A stretch of DNA of 64,000 nucleotides from Candidatus Schmidhempelia bombi str. Bimp. Its GTDB lineage: Bacteria > Pseudomonadota > Gammaproteobacteria > Enterobacterales > Orbaceae. The notes under the pieces are model-generated. The model ran no database searches and was not told where the DNA came from. It saw only the letters and a list, made by a program, of their open reading frames with translations. Below are positions 48,731 through 58,902 of this stretch, one piece after another; within the stretch, counting starts at the first letter, position 1, and each line of letters starts with the position of its first letter. The stretch covers positions 1 through 64,000 of the forward strand of contig NZ_AWGA01000063.1 of the NCBI RefSeq assembly GCF_000471645.3. Direction: 5' to 3'. A program made the position numbers and the translations under genes.

Positions 48731-49561
48731 TTAATAATAAAAATGACTGCTTATTCTCCTGCTATCTAACTGTAAATTCCATTGATTAATTAATACATTA
48801 GCGTCATCGACCAAGAGTTTCCATACTTGACCAACCGTATGGTTAGGTTGTGTCGATGGTAACAATTCTCTTGGTGTTACTAATTGTATATCCGCAGGTA
48901 AATAACGTAATTTTTGATAAAGTACATTGAACGTCTGTTGATGGGGGTGACCAATCGCTATCGCATAACCTTTTTTACGGGCCAATTGGATGGCAATATC
49001 AAATTGAGCAGCAATATCATCTTCATTGATTGAATCATCCAAAAATATATCGCGAGATAATGTATCAACATGATAAATTTCAGCCGCTTCTTTCACACGA
49101 GTTGCGGCAATAGTACGGCTATCTAGGAAAAATAAAGCATAGTTAGAGACTCGGGCCATCACTTTCTTCATACCTGACAGACTGGACGTCATCCGACTAC
49201 CCATATGATTATTGATACCTACCGCATAAGGAACTTTAACAATGGCTTCGTCAATAATACGCGCGATTTCGGCTTCTGACATGTCTGGAAATAAAGTATC
49301 TTTCTCTAATCCAGTAAGACGGATAGGCGCCATAGGTAAATGAATCATAACTTGATTACCATACAAATGGGCATAGGTAGCAATTTGTTTAGCGTAGGGG
49401 GAATTAGGCAGTACAGCTACTGTAATTTTGGGTGATAATCGCACAACTTTTTTTTCAATTTCTTGCCGATAACCAAAGTCATCGATAACAATAGCTAAAC
49501 GCGCAGCCGATACCGGCAAAATGATCATACTTAATAAAATAAATGTTAAAAATCGACTCAT
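48731..49561 (-). CDS. yibQ: YibQ-like divergent polysaccharide deacetylase
   Basis: A 276-residue exported protein of the divergent polysaccharide deacetylase family (YibQ). A signal peptide (FLTFILLSMIILPVSAA) precedes RLAIVIDDFGYRQEIEKKV, PKITVAVLPNSPYAKQIA, MIHLPMAP, GINNHMGSRMT and AIAIGHPHQQT, which carry the family's metal-binding Asp-Asp and His residues. The substrate is not known. Its ATG overlaps the envC stop (ATGA), giving the gene order gpmI-envC-yibQ found in E. coli. A start four codons upstream (GTG) is less likely. Confidence 0.88.
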   Translation of the reverse strand: MSRFLTFILLSMIILPVSAARLAIVIDDFGYRQEIEKKVVRLSPKITVAVLPNSPYAKQIATYAHLYGNQVMIHLPMAPIRLTGLEKDTLFPDMSEAEIARIIDEAIVKVPYAVGINNHMGSRMTSSLSGMKKVMARVSNYALFFLDSRTIAATRVKEAAEIYHVDTLSRDIFLDDSINEDDIAAQFDIAIQLARKKGYAIAIGHPHQQTFNVLYQKLRYLPADIQLVTPRELLPSTQPNHTVGQVWKLLVDDANVLINQWNLQLDSRRISSHFYY

Positions 49562-50799
49562 TGTTTTAACCACGCTTGGGGATTTAGCGCTTTTCCATCT
49601 CTTCTTATCTCAAAATAAAGTGCTGGCTTACCTTGTCCACCACTATTTCCAACTAGTGCAATTGCTTGACCGGTTTGCACATTATCATCAACTTTAACTA
49701 ATACGCGTTGATTATAACCATACAAACTCATATCCCCTTTTCCATGATCTATGGCGACTAAAAATCCATATCCCTGCAACCAGTTTGCTAATATAACTCG
49801 CCCAGCAGCAATCGCTTTAACCGTAGCGCCTTCTTTGGCACTAATGACTAATCCCTTCCAATAGAGTTCATCTTGTAAGGCTTCGCCAAATCGATGAATA
49901 ACCTTACCCGCTAGAGGCCAACTCAGTTTATTTTGAGGTTTGCCGATACCGCTAACACGTGCCATCAACGCCTTTTCAGATACCGTTGGTTTGTAATTAC
50001 TCTGTTTTTGACGGGAACGAATTTCTGCTGCTTTTTGTGATTCCTGTTCAGATTTACGACGTGCATTATGTCTAGCCTGATCCAGTTGTGTCTGTAACTT
50101 CGCTTCATTTTCACGTAACTCATCTAGCTTTTGCTGTCCAGCTTGCATTGAAGAGTCTAAGGCGATAAGTGTTTTCTTACGCATTTGACGATTAGCCACA
50201 AGACTTGCTCTTTCCTGTTTTTGTTTATCTTGTAACACTTGCTGTTCTTGCCTTTTTATTTCCACTTTCTGTTTACGATCAATCAGTTCCATCTGAATGG
50301 TTTTTAATTGATTAATTTTCTGTTGTCTAAATTGGTTAAAATAACCAAAATATTGGATAATACGTTCTTTACGCTCATTCTCTTTTGCTTGAAAAATGAG
50401 TTCTATTCCAGAATTGCGACCTAAAAGAAAAGCATGCGTTAATTGGTTGGCTAAGATTTTGCGTTGTTTGGCTTGATCTTTCTCTAACTCACTGATTTGA
50501 CCATTTAATTGCGTTATTTGTTGATCAATCTTGTTTAATGCATTGTCTATTGACTGAATCGATTCTAATAACTTAGCGATCGACGTTTCTTGCTTTTGTA
50601 ATTCTTTATTTAATGCTGCGCGCTCTATGCGCTGCTGAGCTAATTTCTTTTCTTGTTCGGCAATCGATTGACGAATAGAAGAAAGACGATCTTTATTATT
50701 GGCGTAAGCAGAATAAGAAACAGTGGTCATTGCTCCCAGTAGGCTACTTAATAAAATAACTAAAAATCGTCTTTTCATATGACTAACGCTCTTATCCAT
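49558..50799 (-). CDS. envC: Murein hydrolase activator EnvC
   Basis: A 413-residue periplasmic protein that activates the amidases AmiA and AmiB at the division septum under control of FtsEX. It has a signal peptide ending near ANN, a long coiled coil from about 35 to 260 (EQEKKLAQQRIERAALNKEL and so on), and a C-terminal LytM/M23 domain from about 290 (GKVIHRFGEAL, LANWLQGYGFLVAIDHGKGD, GQAIALVGNSGGQGKPALYF). The zinc-binding residues of active M23 peptidases are missing, as expected for an activator. It lies 17 bases after gpmI and overlaps yibQ. Confidence 0.95.
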   Translation of the reverse strand: MDKSVSHMKRRFLVILLSSLLGAMTTVSYSAYANNKDRLSSIRQSIAEQEKKLAQQRIERAALNKELQKQETSIAKLLESIQSIDNALNKIDQQITQLNGQISELEKDQAKQRKILANQLTHAFLLGRNSGIELIFQAKENERKERIIQYFGYFNQFRQQKINQLKTIQMELIDRKQKVEIKRQEQQVLQDKQKQERASLVANRQMRKKTLIALDSSMQAGQQKLDELRENEAKLQTQLDQARHNARRKSEQESQKAAEIRSRQKQSNYKPTVSEKALMARVSGIGKPQNKLSWPLAGKVIHRFGEALQDELYWKGLVISAKEGATVKAIAAGRVILANWLQGYGFLVAIDHGKGDMSLYGYNQRVLVKVDDNVQTGQAIALVGNSGGQGKPALYFEIRRDGKALNPQAWLKQ

Positions 50800-50816
50800 T
50801 AGAGCGATATTTCCTA

Positions 50817-52355
50817 TTATTTTAATTTAAACAATGGTTTACCGGTCATTTCTTGCGGTATGTCCATATTAATCAAGGTTAATAAGGTTGGTGCAAGATC
50901 AGATAATTTACCCCCTTCTATTGCTACCGCAGGTTTACCCACATAAATTAATGGTACAGGTAAATTGGTATGCGCCGTATGTGCTTGCCCTGTTTCATCA
51001 TCACGCATTTTTTCCGCATTGCCATGATCAGCAGTAATTAATAACTGTCCATCAACCTGTTTTACGGCATCAACCACACGCCCTATACAGACATCCAAAG
51101 CCTCAACGGCTTTTACCGCTGCCTCAAATATTCCCGTATGTCCGACCATATCACCATTAGGATAATTACAAATAATGACATCATATTGTCCATGAGTAAT
51201 CGCATTCACTAATTTATCCGTTAATTCTTGAGAGCTCATTTCTGGCTGTAGATCATAAGTAGCGACTTTAGGCGAATTAACTAAAACACGGTGTTCATGA
51301 TTAAATGGCTCTTCTACACCACCATTAAAGAAGAACGTAACATGTGCGTATTTTTCCGTTTCAGAAATACGTAATTGCGTTTTATTATGTTTGGCTAACC
51401 ATTCGCCTAACGTATTGGCTAACGAGGCTGGTGGATAAGCGACAGACGCCTTAATATTATCCGCATATTCGGTTAACATCACGAATTCAGCAAAATTAAT
51501 CACGCGTTCACGTTTGAAGCCATCAAAATGACTATCGACAAAAGCACGTGTAATCTGTCTTGCACGGTCAGCACGGAAATTCATAAAGACTAATACATCC
51601 CCATCTTCCATTCTTGAACTGACATCATCCTCTGACTGAATAATCGTTGGTTTAACAAATTCATCGTTTTCATCACGTGCATACGCGGCTTGTAAACCGT
51701 CGAGAGCAGTGTTAGCTTTAAATTCACCCTTAGCATCAACAATCAATTGATAAGCTTGCTCAACACGTTCCCATCTATTATCACGATCCATCGCATAGTA
51801 ACGACCAATAATCGAGGCAATACGTCCTTTTCCTAATTCAGCAAATTTGTTATGTAAACGTTGTAGTGGCATTTGTGCACTGCGTGGCGGCGTATCGCGC
51901 CCGTCAAGAAAAGCATGTAAATAAATCTTTTCAGCGCCGCGTTGTGCCGCTAATTCAACCATCGCAAGGATATGATCATCATGGCTATGTACACCTCCCG
52001 GTGATACTAATCCCATAATATGAACCGCTTTACCATGGTTAACCGCCTTATCGACAGCACCTGTTAAAACTGCATTAGTAAAGAAGTCACCACTAAGAAT
52101 ATCTTTTGTAACGCGGGTGAGATCTTGATAAACAATCCGCCCTGCACCAATATTGGTATGTCCAACTTCCGAATTCCCCATCTGACCATCAGGTAAACCA
52201 ACATCCATACCTGAGGCTGAAATTAAGGTATTTGGGTAATTTTTAAGCAGACTATCCATTACAGGTTTTTGTGCTGCGGCAATGGCATTATCTTTTTGCT
52301 CTTCACGATACCCATATCCATCAAGAATAACGAGAACTATCGGTTTATTGCTCAT
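50817..52355 (-). CDS. gpmI: 2,3-bisphosphoglycerate-independent phosphoglycerate mutase
   Basis: A 512-residue Mn-dependent enzyme that interconverts 3- and 2-phosphoglycerate in glycolysis. The alkaline-phosphatase-like core has LDGYGYREE at the N-terminus, the phosphorylated Ser 62 in [17 protein letters not shown], and [14 protein letters not shown], with the metal-binding DMVGHTG and [10 protein letters not shown] near the C-terminus. Length equals the family standard (514 in E. coli). Ribosome-binding site AAGGTGG. It leads the gpmI-envC-yibQ unit. Confidence 0.97.
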   Translation of the reverse strand: MSNKPIVLVILDGYGYREEQKDNAIAAAQKPVMDSLLKNYPNTLISASGMDVGLPDGQMGNSEVGHTNIGAGRIVYQDLTRVTKDILSGDFFTNAVLTGAVDKAVNHGKAVHIMGLVSPGGVHSHDDHILAMVELAAQRGAEKIYLHAFLDGRDTPPRSAQMPLQRLHNKFAELGKGRIASIIGRYYAMDRDNRWERVEQAYQLIVDAKGEFKANTALDGLQAAYARDENDEFVKPTIIQSEDDVSSRMEDGDVLVFMNFRADRARQITRAFVDSHFDGFKRERVINFAEFVMLTEYADNIKASVAYPPASLANTLGEWLAKHNKTQLRISETEKYAHVTFFFNGGVEEPFNHEHRVLVNSPKVATYDLQPEMSSQELTDKLVNAITHGQYDVIICNYPNGDMVGHTGIFEAAVKAVEALDVCIGRVVDAVKQVDGQLLITADHGNAEKMRDDETGQAHTAHTNLPVPLIYVGKPAVAIEGGKLSDLAPTLLTLINMDIPQEMTGKPLFKLK

Positions 52356-52696
52356 TTGTTTCCACCTTTTTATACCAGTTCATTTTTTAATTTTATTGTA
52401 TTGTATTCTACTATAAGAAACCGATTAGAGGTATAGGAAATATCAGATGCTATCTATAACCATTTGAATATTTTGGGTATTGCTTTTATGGCTAAAAGTC
52501 AAGGGTTAACCGTCAATTCAAGATAAATTATCGATGTCCGCTATTTATACTGTTTAGTGCCTTAAAATAGATATTAATTTGAATCGTGGTTTTAACTATA
52601 TAAAACATGATCATCATTTATCCATTTTAACTCACAAATGAATAAATGATGATGGTTTAAATGATATCTTTTATCTCTTCGCTTGCGATTGAGGTA
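52356..52696. other. Gap between relA and gpmI with a terminator-like hairpin
   Basis: No gene is visible. A perfect 12-bp inverted repeat, ATCATCATTTAT (52610-52621) and ATAAATGATGAT (52642-52653), with a 20-base loop lies 44 bases beyond the relA stop on the minus strand and is the probable end of the coaD-rlmD-relA transcript. The gpmI promoter should lie in 52380-52500; AT-rich -10-like boxes are present without a clear -35. Confidence 0.5.
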
Positions 52697-54946
52697 CTAG
52701 CCACCAAACCGTTTCGCTTCGATGATATCAGGTAATTGTTTAATCTTATTTAATACACGATTTAATGCTGTCTGATCATAAACCACTAATATCATATCGA
52801 TGGTGGCAATTTGTTGCTTAGCATCGCTACGACTCGAAACACTCGATACATTCACCTTTTCATGCGCCAAAATAGTGGTAATATCACGTAATAAACCATT
52901 GCGATCATTGGCGATAATCTGCATAACAAATTGATAACTCTCTTGCTGATTATCTCCCCATTTGGCATCGACAATACGTTCAGGTGCATGATTTTTTAAT
53001 TCAATAAACTGTTCACAATCGGCTCGATGTACTGAGATTCCACGTCCTAAGGTAATAAATCCAGCGATATTATCGCCAGGGATAGGTAAACAGCAACGAG
53101 CAAGGCTATACATTAAATTACCTAGACCTTCGATAATAATTTGCCCATTGGCCTTATTATTGCGCAATAATTGAATCTGTTCGGATTTTTGCGTAATTTG
53201 CTTTAATACCGCTTCATCTTCCTCTTCTGCCGTTGGTTTGTTTAATTTGGTATTAACAAAATTGATTAACTGATTAATGCGAATATCGCCACTACCAATA
53301 CTGGCTAACACTTCTTCAAACGAATGGGCGTTATAGCGTTTGATCAGTAATTTTTCTACTTCTTTAAAGGTGGTATCGATCTGGGACAACTCACTTTCTA
53401 AGATTTGCCGTCCAGATAAAATATTTTTATCACGATCTTGTTTTTTAAACCAAGCCTGAATTTTGGCTCTAGCGCGGCTACTATTTACAAAACCTAAATT
53501 AGGATTAAGCCAATCACGACTTGGATTAGGTTGTTTTTGGGTAATAATCTCGACTTGTTCACCCATTTTTAACTGATAAGTAAAAGGCACAATGCGCCCT
53601 GAGATTTTGGCACCAATGCAACGATGACCAATATCACTATGAATATGGTAAGCAAAATCAAGCGGAGTTGATCCGGCAGGTAAATCCACCACATCGCCTT
53701 TTGGTGTAAAAACATACACTCTATCATCAAAGACTTGACTACGCACTTCATCTGGAATGGTACCGCTGTCTGACATCTCCTCGCGCCATGCAAGCAATTT
53801 ACGCAACCAAATAATACGCTGATCATAAGCGGTCATTTTATCCGTACTGCCTTCTTTATATTTCCAATGCGCAGCGATCCCCAGCTCTGCATCGTTATGC
53901 ATCTGCTTTGTACGGATTTGAATTTCGATGGTTTTATTCTCAGGACCTATAATCACCGTATGAATGGATTGATAACCATTTGGTTTAGGATTAGCAACAT
54001 AATCATCGAATTCTTTAGCGATATGCTCAAAGTTAGCATGAATGACCCCTAAGGCAGCGTAACAATCTTCAATCCGCTCAGCGATAACTCGAACCGCACG
54101 AATATCATAAAGCTGATCAAAAGAGAGCAATTTATTTTGCATCTTACGCCAAATGCTATAAATATGTTTGGGACGACCATACACTTCGACTTGTATATGA
54201 TCCACATTCATCATTGCCTGTAAATTTTTTACAAAATTATCAATATAATGTTCGCGATCAATTCGTCTTTCTTGTAATTTACTTGCAATGAGACGGTAAT
54301 CATTGGGGTGCATATAGCGGAAACAGAAGTCCTCTAGTTCCCATTTTAGTTGCCCGATACCCAACCGATTAGCCAACGGCGCATAAATGTTAAAACACTC
54401 TTTGGCAGCCAGTACACGCTCCTCTTCGGAGGCGCCAAGCATATCACGTAAAAACATAATTCGTTCAGCTAATTTAATAATCACGCTACGAAAATCTTTT
54501 ACCATTGCTAATAACATACGACGTATATTATCAATCTGTTCTGGCGTTTGATTACTGTTACCCCCTGCTTTAAGTTGACCAATATTTTTCATACTTATCA
54601 CACCAAAAGCGAGTTGAATGATATTCTTATCAATATCATCTTCTAAATCATCGTAGCGGATCACTTTCGCTTCAAGAAAAGGAAATAATAAGGCGGCACA
54701 AAAACTGTCGACGTCTAAATTAAGCATCGATAAAATTTCAATCATCTCGATAGCATTATGAAAACAGATCAACTGTTTATCTGAACCCGCGCTATTTTCA
54801 AAGCAAAAATCCCATATTGATTTAAATTTATCAAATGTTGCCTTATTAGATAACTGTAATTCTTGTTTAGCCCACTTATCGAAATCAAACTGTTCAAGGG
54901 CATAATGTTCATCAAGATGTTGATGAGCGCCTCTTACTGATACCAT
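52697..54946 (-). CDS. relA: GTP pyrophosphokinase RelA
   Basis: A 749-residue (p)ppGpp synthetase (E. coli RelA 744) that responds to uncharged tRNA on stalled ribosomes. The N-terminal hydrolase-like domain lacks the HD catalytic motif, which marks RelA rather than SpoT. The synthetase domain at about 230-360 has VYGRPKHIYSIWRKM and DDYVANPKPNGYQSIHT. The TGS domain is near 400-465 (VYVFTPKGDVVDLPAGSTPL), then the zinc-finger region (LARCCLPIPGDNI) and a C-terminal ACT domain. It follows rlmD by 26 bases, the order known in E. coli. Confidence 0.95.
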   Translation of the reverse strand: MVSVRGAHQHLDEHYALEQFDFDKWAKQELQLSNKATFDKFKSIWDFCFENSAGSDKQLICFHNAIEMIEILSMLNLDVDSFCAALLFPFLEAKVIRYDDLEDDIDKNIIQLAFGVISMKNIGQLKAGGNSNQTPEQIDNIRRMLLAMVKDFRSVIIKLAERIMFLRDMLGASEEERVLAAKECFNIYAPLANRLGIGQLKWELEDFCFRYMHPNDYRLIASKLQERRIDREHYIDNFVKNLQAMMNVDHIQVEVYGRPKHIYSIWRKMQNKLLSFDQLYDIRAVRVIAERIEDCYAALGVIHANFEHIAKEFDDYVANPKPNGYQSIHTVIIGPENKTIEIQIRTKQMHNDAELGIAAHWKYKEGSTDKMTAYDQRIIWLRKLLAWREEMSDSGTIPDEVRSQVFDDRVYVFTPKGDVVDLPAGSTPLDFAYHIHSDIGHRCIGAKISGRIVPFTYQLKMGEQVEIITQKQPNPSRDWLNPNLGFVNSSRARAKIQAWFKKQDRDKNILSGRQILESELSQIDTTFKEVEKLLIKRYNAHSFEEVLASIGSGDIRINQLINFVNTKLNKPTAEEEDEAVLKQITQKSEQIQLLRNNKANGQIIIEGLGNLMYSLARCCLPIPGDNIAGFITLGRGISVHRADCEQFIELKNHAPERIVDAKWGDNQQESYQFVMQIIANDRNGLLRDITTILAHEKVNVSSVSSRSDAKQQIATIDMILVVYDQTALNRVLNKIKQLPDIIEAKRFGG

Positions 54947-54972
54947 AATTTTATTCCGTTAATCCTGATTGT

Positions 54973-56304
54973 TTATTTTACGAACCTTATCATTGATTCA
55001 AGATGTTTCGTTTGAGGAAACATATCAAGTATCGCTAATTGATCTATCCTATAGCCAGCCTCAAGTAAAATTTTACTATCTCTTACTAATGTTGCTGGAT
55101 TACATGATATATAAATAATGGTCGAACACGCCATAGAGACCATCTGCTTAACCATATTTAATGCACCAGAACGTGCGGGGTCAAGCAATATTTTATTAAA
55201 TGGCGTAGTATTTAACCATGTTGCGGTTTTATCTAAATGATCCAAATCGTGCTGATAAAAGTGCGCATTAAGTGTTTTTTGGTTATTTAGCCGTTGATTG
55301 ACGGCAACATTCGCCGTTGCTTTTTCAACTAAGGCGTTAACCCCCTCAATTCCGACCACTTGCTTAGCATATTTCGCCATCGGTAATGAAAAATTGCCCA
55401 TTCCACAAAACAGATCTAACACATAATCTTCATCAGTTAATGCTAACCAATCTAGCGCTTTAGCCACCATTTTTTGATTTATTTCCCGATTTACTTGGAT
55501 AAAATCTAAAGGGCTGAACGTCAGTTGTAAATCATCGATATAATAATATGGATCACCATTTTGTGTTAGCTGTACTAATGTCTCACCATGTAGATAAAAA
55601 CTGAGTTGATATTGCTCAGCAAAAGAGGTTAATTGTTGTTTATCTTGCTCAGATAATGGCTTTATATGACGCAAAACCACAATGATTCCGCTCTCTACGT
55701 CTAATATCTCTATATGACCTAACGCTTTTTTATTGGTTAGTGAATTCAATCTATCACGTAAAGGCTGAACTAACTTTGCTAAGTTCGGCGTTAAGATCGG
55801 GCACATGTCGATATTAACAATATCATTGCTCGTCTGTTTGCGAAACCCCATCACTAATCGATCGTTAATCACCAATAAAGCTAAACGCGCACGGCGACGA
55901 TAAGCATAGTTATTAGCTGCAATTACGTCCACGCTTAAGTGATTTAAATTTATGCCTGTTTCTCGTTCTAATAAGTACTGTAGTGCTTGCTGTTTACTCT
56001 GCTGTTGAATTGCGGTTGAAGCGTGTTGTAACTGGCATCCTCCACATATCCCAAAATGCTGGCAAGCAGGTTGGACTCGTTGCGGGCTATCATTCTTACG
56101 TCTAACAACTTCCGCTTTGGCATAATGCTTTTTGTCCTCAGTAATACGAATATCAACTTTCTCACCAGGTAATGCTTGCTTAACAAAAATAGTTTTTCCT
56201 CGCTCTTTAGCAATACCTTGACCAAATGCATCAAGTGCCATAATCTCAACTTGTTTTACTTGGTTCGTGATGGGTTTACGAATTGGAGTGTAAAAATTGG
56301 CCAT
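54973..56304 (-). CDS. rlmD: 23S rRNA (uracil-1939-C5)-methyltransferase RlmD
   Basis: A 443-residue methyltransferase that makes m5U1939 in 23S rRNA. A TRAM domain covers about 14-70. The iron-sulfur cluster Cys residues are seen at 81, 87 and 90 (CQHFGICGGCQLQHAS) with a fourth in VNIDMCPIL. The catalytic domain has VLDLFCGMGNFSLPMA for S-adenosylmethionine binding and the catalytic Cys in YISCNPATLVRD. Length is near that of E. coli RlmD (433). It lies 8 bases after coaD and just before relA, suggesting one transcript. Confidence 0.95.
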   Translation of the reverse strand: MANFYTPIRKPITNQVKQVEIMALDAFGQGIAKERGKTIFVKQALPGEKVDIRITEDKKHYAKAEVVRRKNDSPQRVQPACQHFGICGGCQLQHASTAIQQQSKQQALQYLLERETGINLNHLSVDVIAANNYAYRRRARLALLVINDRLVMGFRKQTSNDIVNIDMCPILTPNLAKLVQPLRDRLNSLTNKKALGHIEILDVESGIIVVLRHIKPLSEQDKQQLTSFAEQYQLSFYLHGETLVQLTQNGDPYYYIDDLQLTFSPLDFIQVNREINQKMVAKALDWLALTDEDYVLDLFCGMGNFSLPMAKYAKQVVGIEGVNALVEKATANVAVNQRLNNQKTLNAHFYQHDLDHLDKTATWLNTTPFNKILLDPARSGALNMVKQMVSMACSTIIYISCNPATLVRDSKILLEAGYRIDQLAILDMFPQTKHLESMIRFVK

Positions 56305-56313
56305 ATCATTTTC

Positions 56314-56814
56314 TTAATATATTTGACGATCAGCAAATTTTTTTATTAATGCAACATTGATTTCAGAGGGTACAAAGCTTGATACATCTCCATGATGCAT
56401 GGCTATTTCTCTCACCAACGTCGATGATAAAAAATGATATTTTGCTGAAGCGATTAAAAATAACGTTTCAAGATCCGGTTTTAGCTGAACATTGATTTCA
56501 GCTAACTGTTTTTCATATTCAAAATCTTGACTGTTTCGTACTCCACGAATTAATACCGAGGCATGTTGCTCACGAGCAAAATCCGCCATTAACTGCGAAA
56601 ATCCCAATACCGTTACCTTCGGTAAATGAACAATACTTTGGCTTACCATCGTTACGCGCTCGTCTAGGGTAAACAAGGTTTTCTTACTTGGGCTTGCCGC
56701 AACCGCAATGATTAAATGATCAACCAAATTTGCCGCACGTGTAATCAGATCGATATGTCCATTAGTGATAGGGTCAAAAGTACCAGGAAAAATAGCAGTG
56801 ATTATTTTTTTCAT
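56314..56814 (-). CDS. coaD: Phosphopantetheine adenylyltransferase
   Basis: From the ATG at 56814 the enzyme has 166 residues (E. coli 159) and catalyses the penultimate step of coenzyme A synthesis. The nucleotidyltransferase motif is FPGTFDPITNGHIDLITRAA, followed by ASVLIRGVRNSQDFEYEKQLAE and FLSSTLVREIAMHHGDVS. The start is set by the family N-terminus; an earlier in-frame start would add 28 unmatched residues. It is divergent from the waaE-like gene, an arrangement reminiscent of lipopolysaccharide-core loci where coaD is a fixed neighbour. Confidence 0.96.
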   Translation of the reverse strand: MKKIITAIFPGTFDPITNGHIDLITRAANLVDHLIIAVAASPSKKTLFTLDERVTMVSQSIVHLPKVTVLGFSQLMADFAREQHASVLIRGVRNSQDFEYEKQLAEINVQLKPDLETLFLIASAKYHFLSSTLVREIAMHHGDVSSFVPSEINVALIKKFADRQIY

Positions 56815-56900
56815 AACCAAACCTGTGTATGATGTACGATTTAAAGTTATATCATACCGAATTTTCGGCATAATTGTTAGTTTTAGGAACAGAAACAACC

Positions 56901-57662
56901 ATGGTAAATAAGATCTCTGCGGTAATTATTACTCTTAATGAAGAAAAAAATATTGGGCGTTGTTTGTCCTCACTACAAGGTGTGGCTGATGAGATCATTG
57001 TAGTGGATAGTGGTTCAACCGATGATACTCAACATATTGCTATGCAGTATGGGGCACAATTTATCGTTCAACCTTGGCAAGGTTATGGGAAACAAAAGAA
57101 TATCGCTGCTGAAAAGGCAAAGTATGAATTTATTCTCTCATTAGATGCAGATGAAGCGCTTTCCGAACAACTCAGGTCAACACTAATCGCCATTAAAAAT
57201 CAACCGATGGCAGATGCTTACCAGTTTAATCGTTTAACCAATTATTGTGGGCAATGGATTCGTCATTGTGGTTGGTATCCTGATAAAAAAATCAGATTAT
57301 GGCGCAAAGGTATGGCCAGTTGGACCACGCCTCGTATCCATGAAACGATTAAACTAGCTGGCGGCGTTAACGCTAAGCCAATCCAAGGCGATTTACTCCA
57401 TTACACCTATTATACGATTGCCGAACATATCGCGGTCGCCAATAAATATACGACTTTAGTTGCTCAAGAATACGCTGATCGAGGCAAAAAACCGACCTTG
57501 ATTAAATTATTTTTAAGTCCAATATTTGGTTTTTTACGCGATTATTTTTTACGTTTAGGTTTGCTCGACGGCTATTATGGTTTTGTTATTTGTTTAGTCG
57601 CCGCTTTTTCAACCTTTTTGAAATATGCAAAACTTAAACAGCTTTTACAAGAGGAGAAATAA
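56901..57662 (+). CDS. waaE: WaaE/LgtF-type family 2 glycosyltransferase
   Basis: A 253-residue GT2 enzyme resembling WaaE (KdtX)/LgtF, which adds beta-1,4-glucose to the first heptose of the lipopolysaccharide core. Motifs: SAVIITLNEEKNIGRCLSSL, the nucleotide-binding EIIVVDSGSTDDT, LSLDADEALS (DxD), and WYPDKKIRLWRKG. A C-terminal hydrophobic stretch (DGYYGFVICLVAAFSTFLKY) would hold it at the inner membrane. The start is the ATG at 56901 with AGGA upstream; a TTG at 56874 is less likely. It is divergent from coaD, matching the waaE-coaD neighbourhood of enterics. The sugar specificity is inferred. Confidence 0.8.
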   Translation: MVNKISAVIITLNEEKNIGRCLSSLQGVADEIIVVDSGSTDDTQHIAMQYGAQFIVQPWQGYGKQKNIAAEKAKYEFILSLDADEALSEQLRSTLIAIKNQPMADAYQFNRLTNYCGQWIRHCGWYPDKKIRLWRKGMASWTTPRIHETIKLAGGVNAKPIQGDLLHYTYYTIAEHIAVANKYTTLVAQEYADRGKKPTLIKLFLSPIFGFLRDYFLRLGLLDGYYGFVICLVAAFSTFLKYAKLKQLLQEEK

Positions 57663-58462
57663 TGCAACCCTCATCATTAACACTAATTGTCACCACTTAC
57701 AACTGGCCAGAAGCGTTGAATTTAGTGCTTTTATCGATTAAACAGCAAACCGTCCTACCCGATGAAGTAATTATTGCTGATGATGGTTCGGCGGCCCCTA
57801 CACGCGATCTCATTGCCCAATATCAACGCGATTTTCCTGTTCCCTTGATCCATAGTTGGCAAGAAGATGCTGGATTCCGTTTAGCACGCTCTAGAAACCA
57901 AGCCATTGCCATGGCTAAAGGCGATTATATCGTCATGATTGATGGCGATATGGTACTTGAACGGCATTTTATACAAGACCATAAACGCATTGCTAAACCA
58001 CAACAGTTTATTCAAGGGCGTCGAGTGATTTTGACCGAAAAAATAAGCCAACATGCGTTAATCAATAACAATATCCACTTTTCTTTTTTCTCACCAGACG
58101 TAAAAAATAAAATAAATTGCCTCCACTGTCCGCTATTATCACCCATGATTTCTAGCTTATTTTCGCAACAAACTTATCGTTCAGTACGTGGTTGTAATAT
58201 GGCAATGTGGAAAACAGATTTGATTACCGTCAATGGTTTTAATGAAGCTTTTGTCGGCTGGGGACGAGAAGATAGCGAATTTGTATTACGCATGTTAAAT
58301 AATGGCATTAGACGTAAAGATTTACGCTTGGGAGGTATTGCTTATCATCTTTACCACCATGAAAATTCTCGGAAAAACCTAGATAAAAACGATGATTTAC
58401 TAGAAGAAGCAGTCAAAAATCGAACGACTTATTGTCAACAAGGACTAGCTAACCATTTATAA
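57662..58462 (+). CDS. Family 2 glycosyltransferase (lipooligosaccharide or capsule type)
   Basis: A 266-residue glycosyltransferase. The N-terminal GT2 domain has LIVTTYNWPEALNLVLLSI, EVIIADDGSAAPT and MIDGDMVLERHF (DxD). The C-terminal part has VRGCNMAMWKTDLITVNGFN and GWGREDSEFVLRML, a galactosyltransferase-type (Glyco_transf_7C) segment. Its start overlaps the stop of the preceding gene (TAATG), so the two are translated together, likely in surface glycan synthesis. The donor and acceptor sugars cannot be assigned. Confidence 0.85.
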   Translation: MQPSSLTLIVTTYNWPEALNLVLLSIKQQTVLPDEVIIADDGSAAPTRDLIAQYQRDFPVPLIHSWQEDAGFRLARSRNQAIAMAKGDYIVMIDGDMVLERHFIQDHKRIAKPQQFIQGRRVILTEKISQHALINNNIHFSFFSPDVKNKINCLHCPLLSPMISSLFSQQTYRSVRGCNMAMWKTDLITVNGFNEAFVGWGREDSEFVLRMLNNGIRRKDLRLGGIAYHLYHHENSRKNLDKNDDLLEEAVKNRTTYCQQGLANHL

Positions 58463-58902
58463 TCAAATAATACCGCAATAATAATATACAAATTAATAGG
58501 TCTACTTTTATGCCAAACAGTAGACCTATTGTTAACCTATCCCACCTGCTATCTATACAACATAAAAACAAGTAAAAAAAATCTAATAAATAATATGTAC
58601 TTTCGTGTTAGTTTATAGCACAATTCGCACGTACTGTAAGACTAATCTTTTAAATTAACACTTTGATTTATAAAATTCGCTATAGAAATTATTTCTATAG
58701 TGTATCTATAAAAATAAAAAAATAATGATTTTTCTTAACTTAATCTTAATAATGCGGGCCAACTTACTGAGTTAAATGATTTGGCATGAAATAAATAGTC
58801 CATACGTCTCGCGACGTGATGGTTTAATAACTACTGATTTTGTCTATATTTTCATATCCATTTAGGTGATTAAGTTAATATAAAATAGGAGATAGTTTTT
58901 TG
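58463..58902 (+). other. Gap with a terminator and a palindrome before yjiH
   Basis: After the glycosyltransferase pair, AATAGGTCTACT (58495-58506) and AGTAGACCTATT (58519-58530) form a perfect 12-bp stem with a 12-base loop, a likely terminator although no T-run follows. Further on, CTATAGAAA (58680-58688) and TTTCTATAG (58692-58700) form a perfect 9-3-9 palindrome about 200 bases before yjiH. No gene is seen. Confidence 0.5.
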
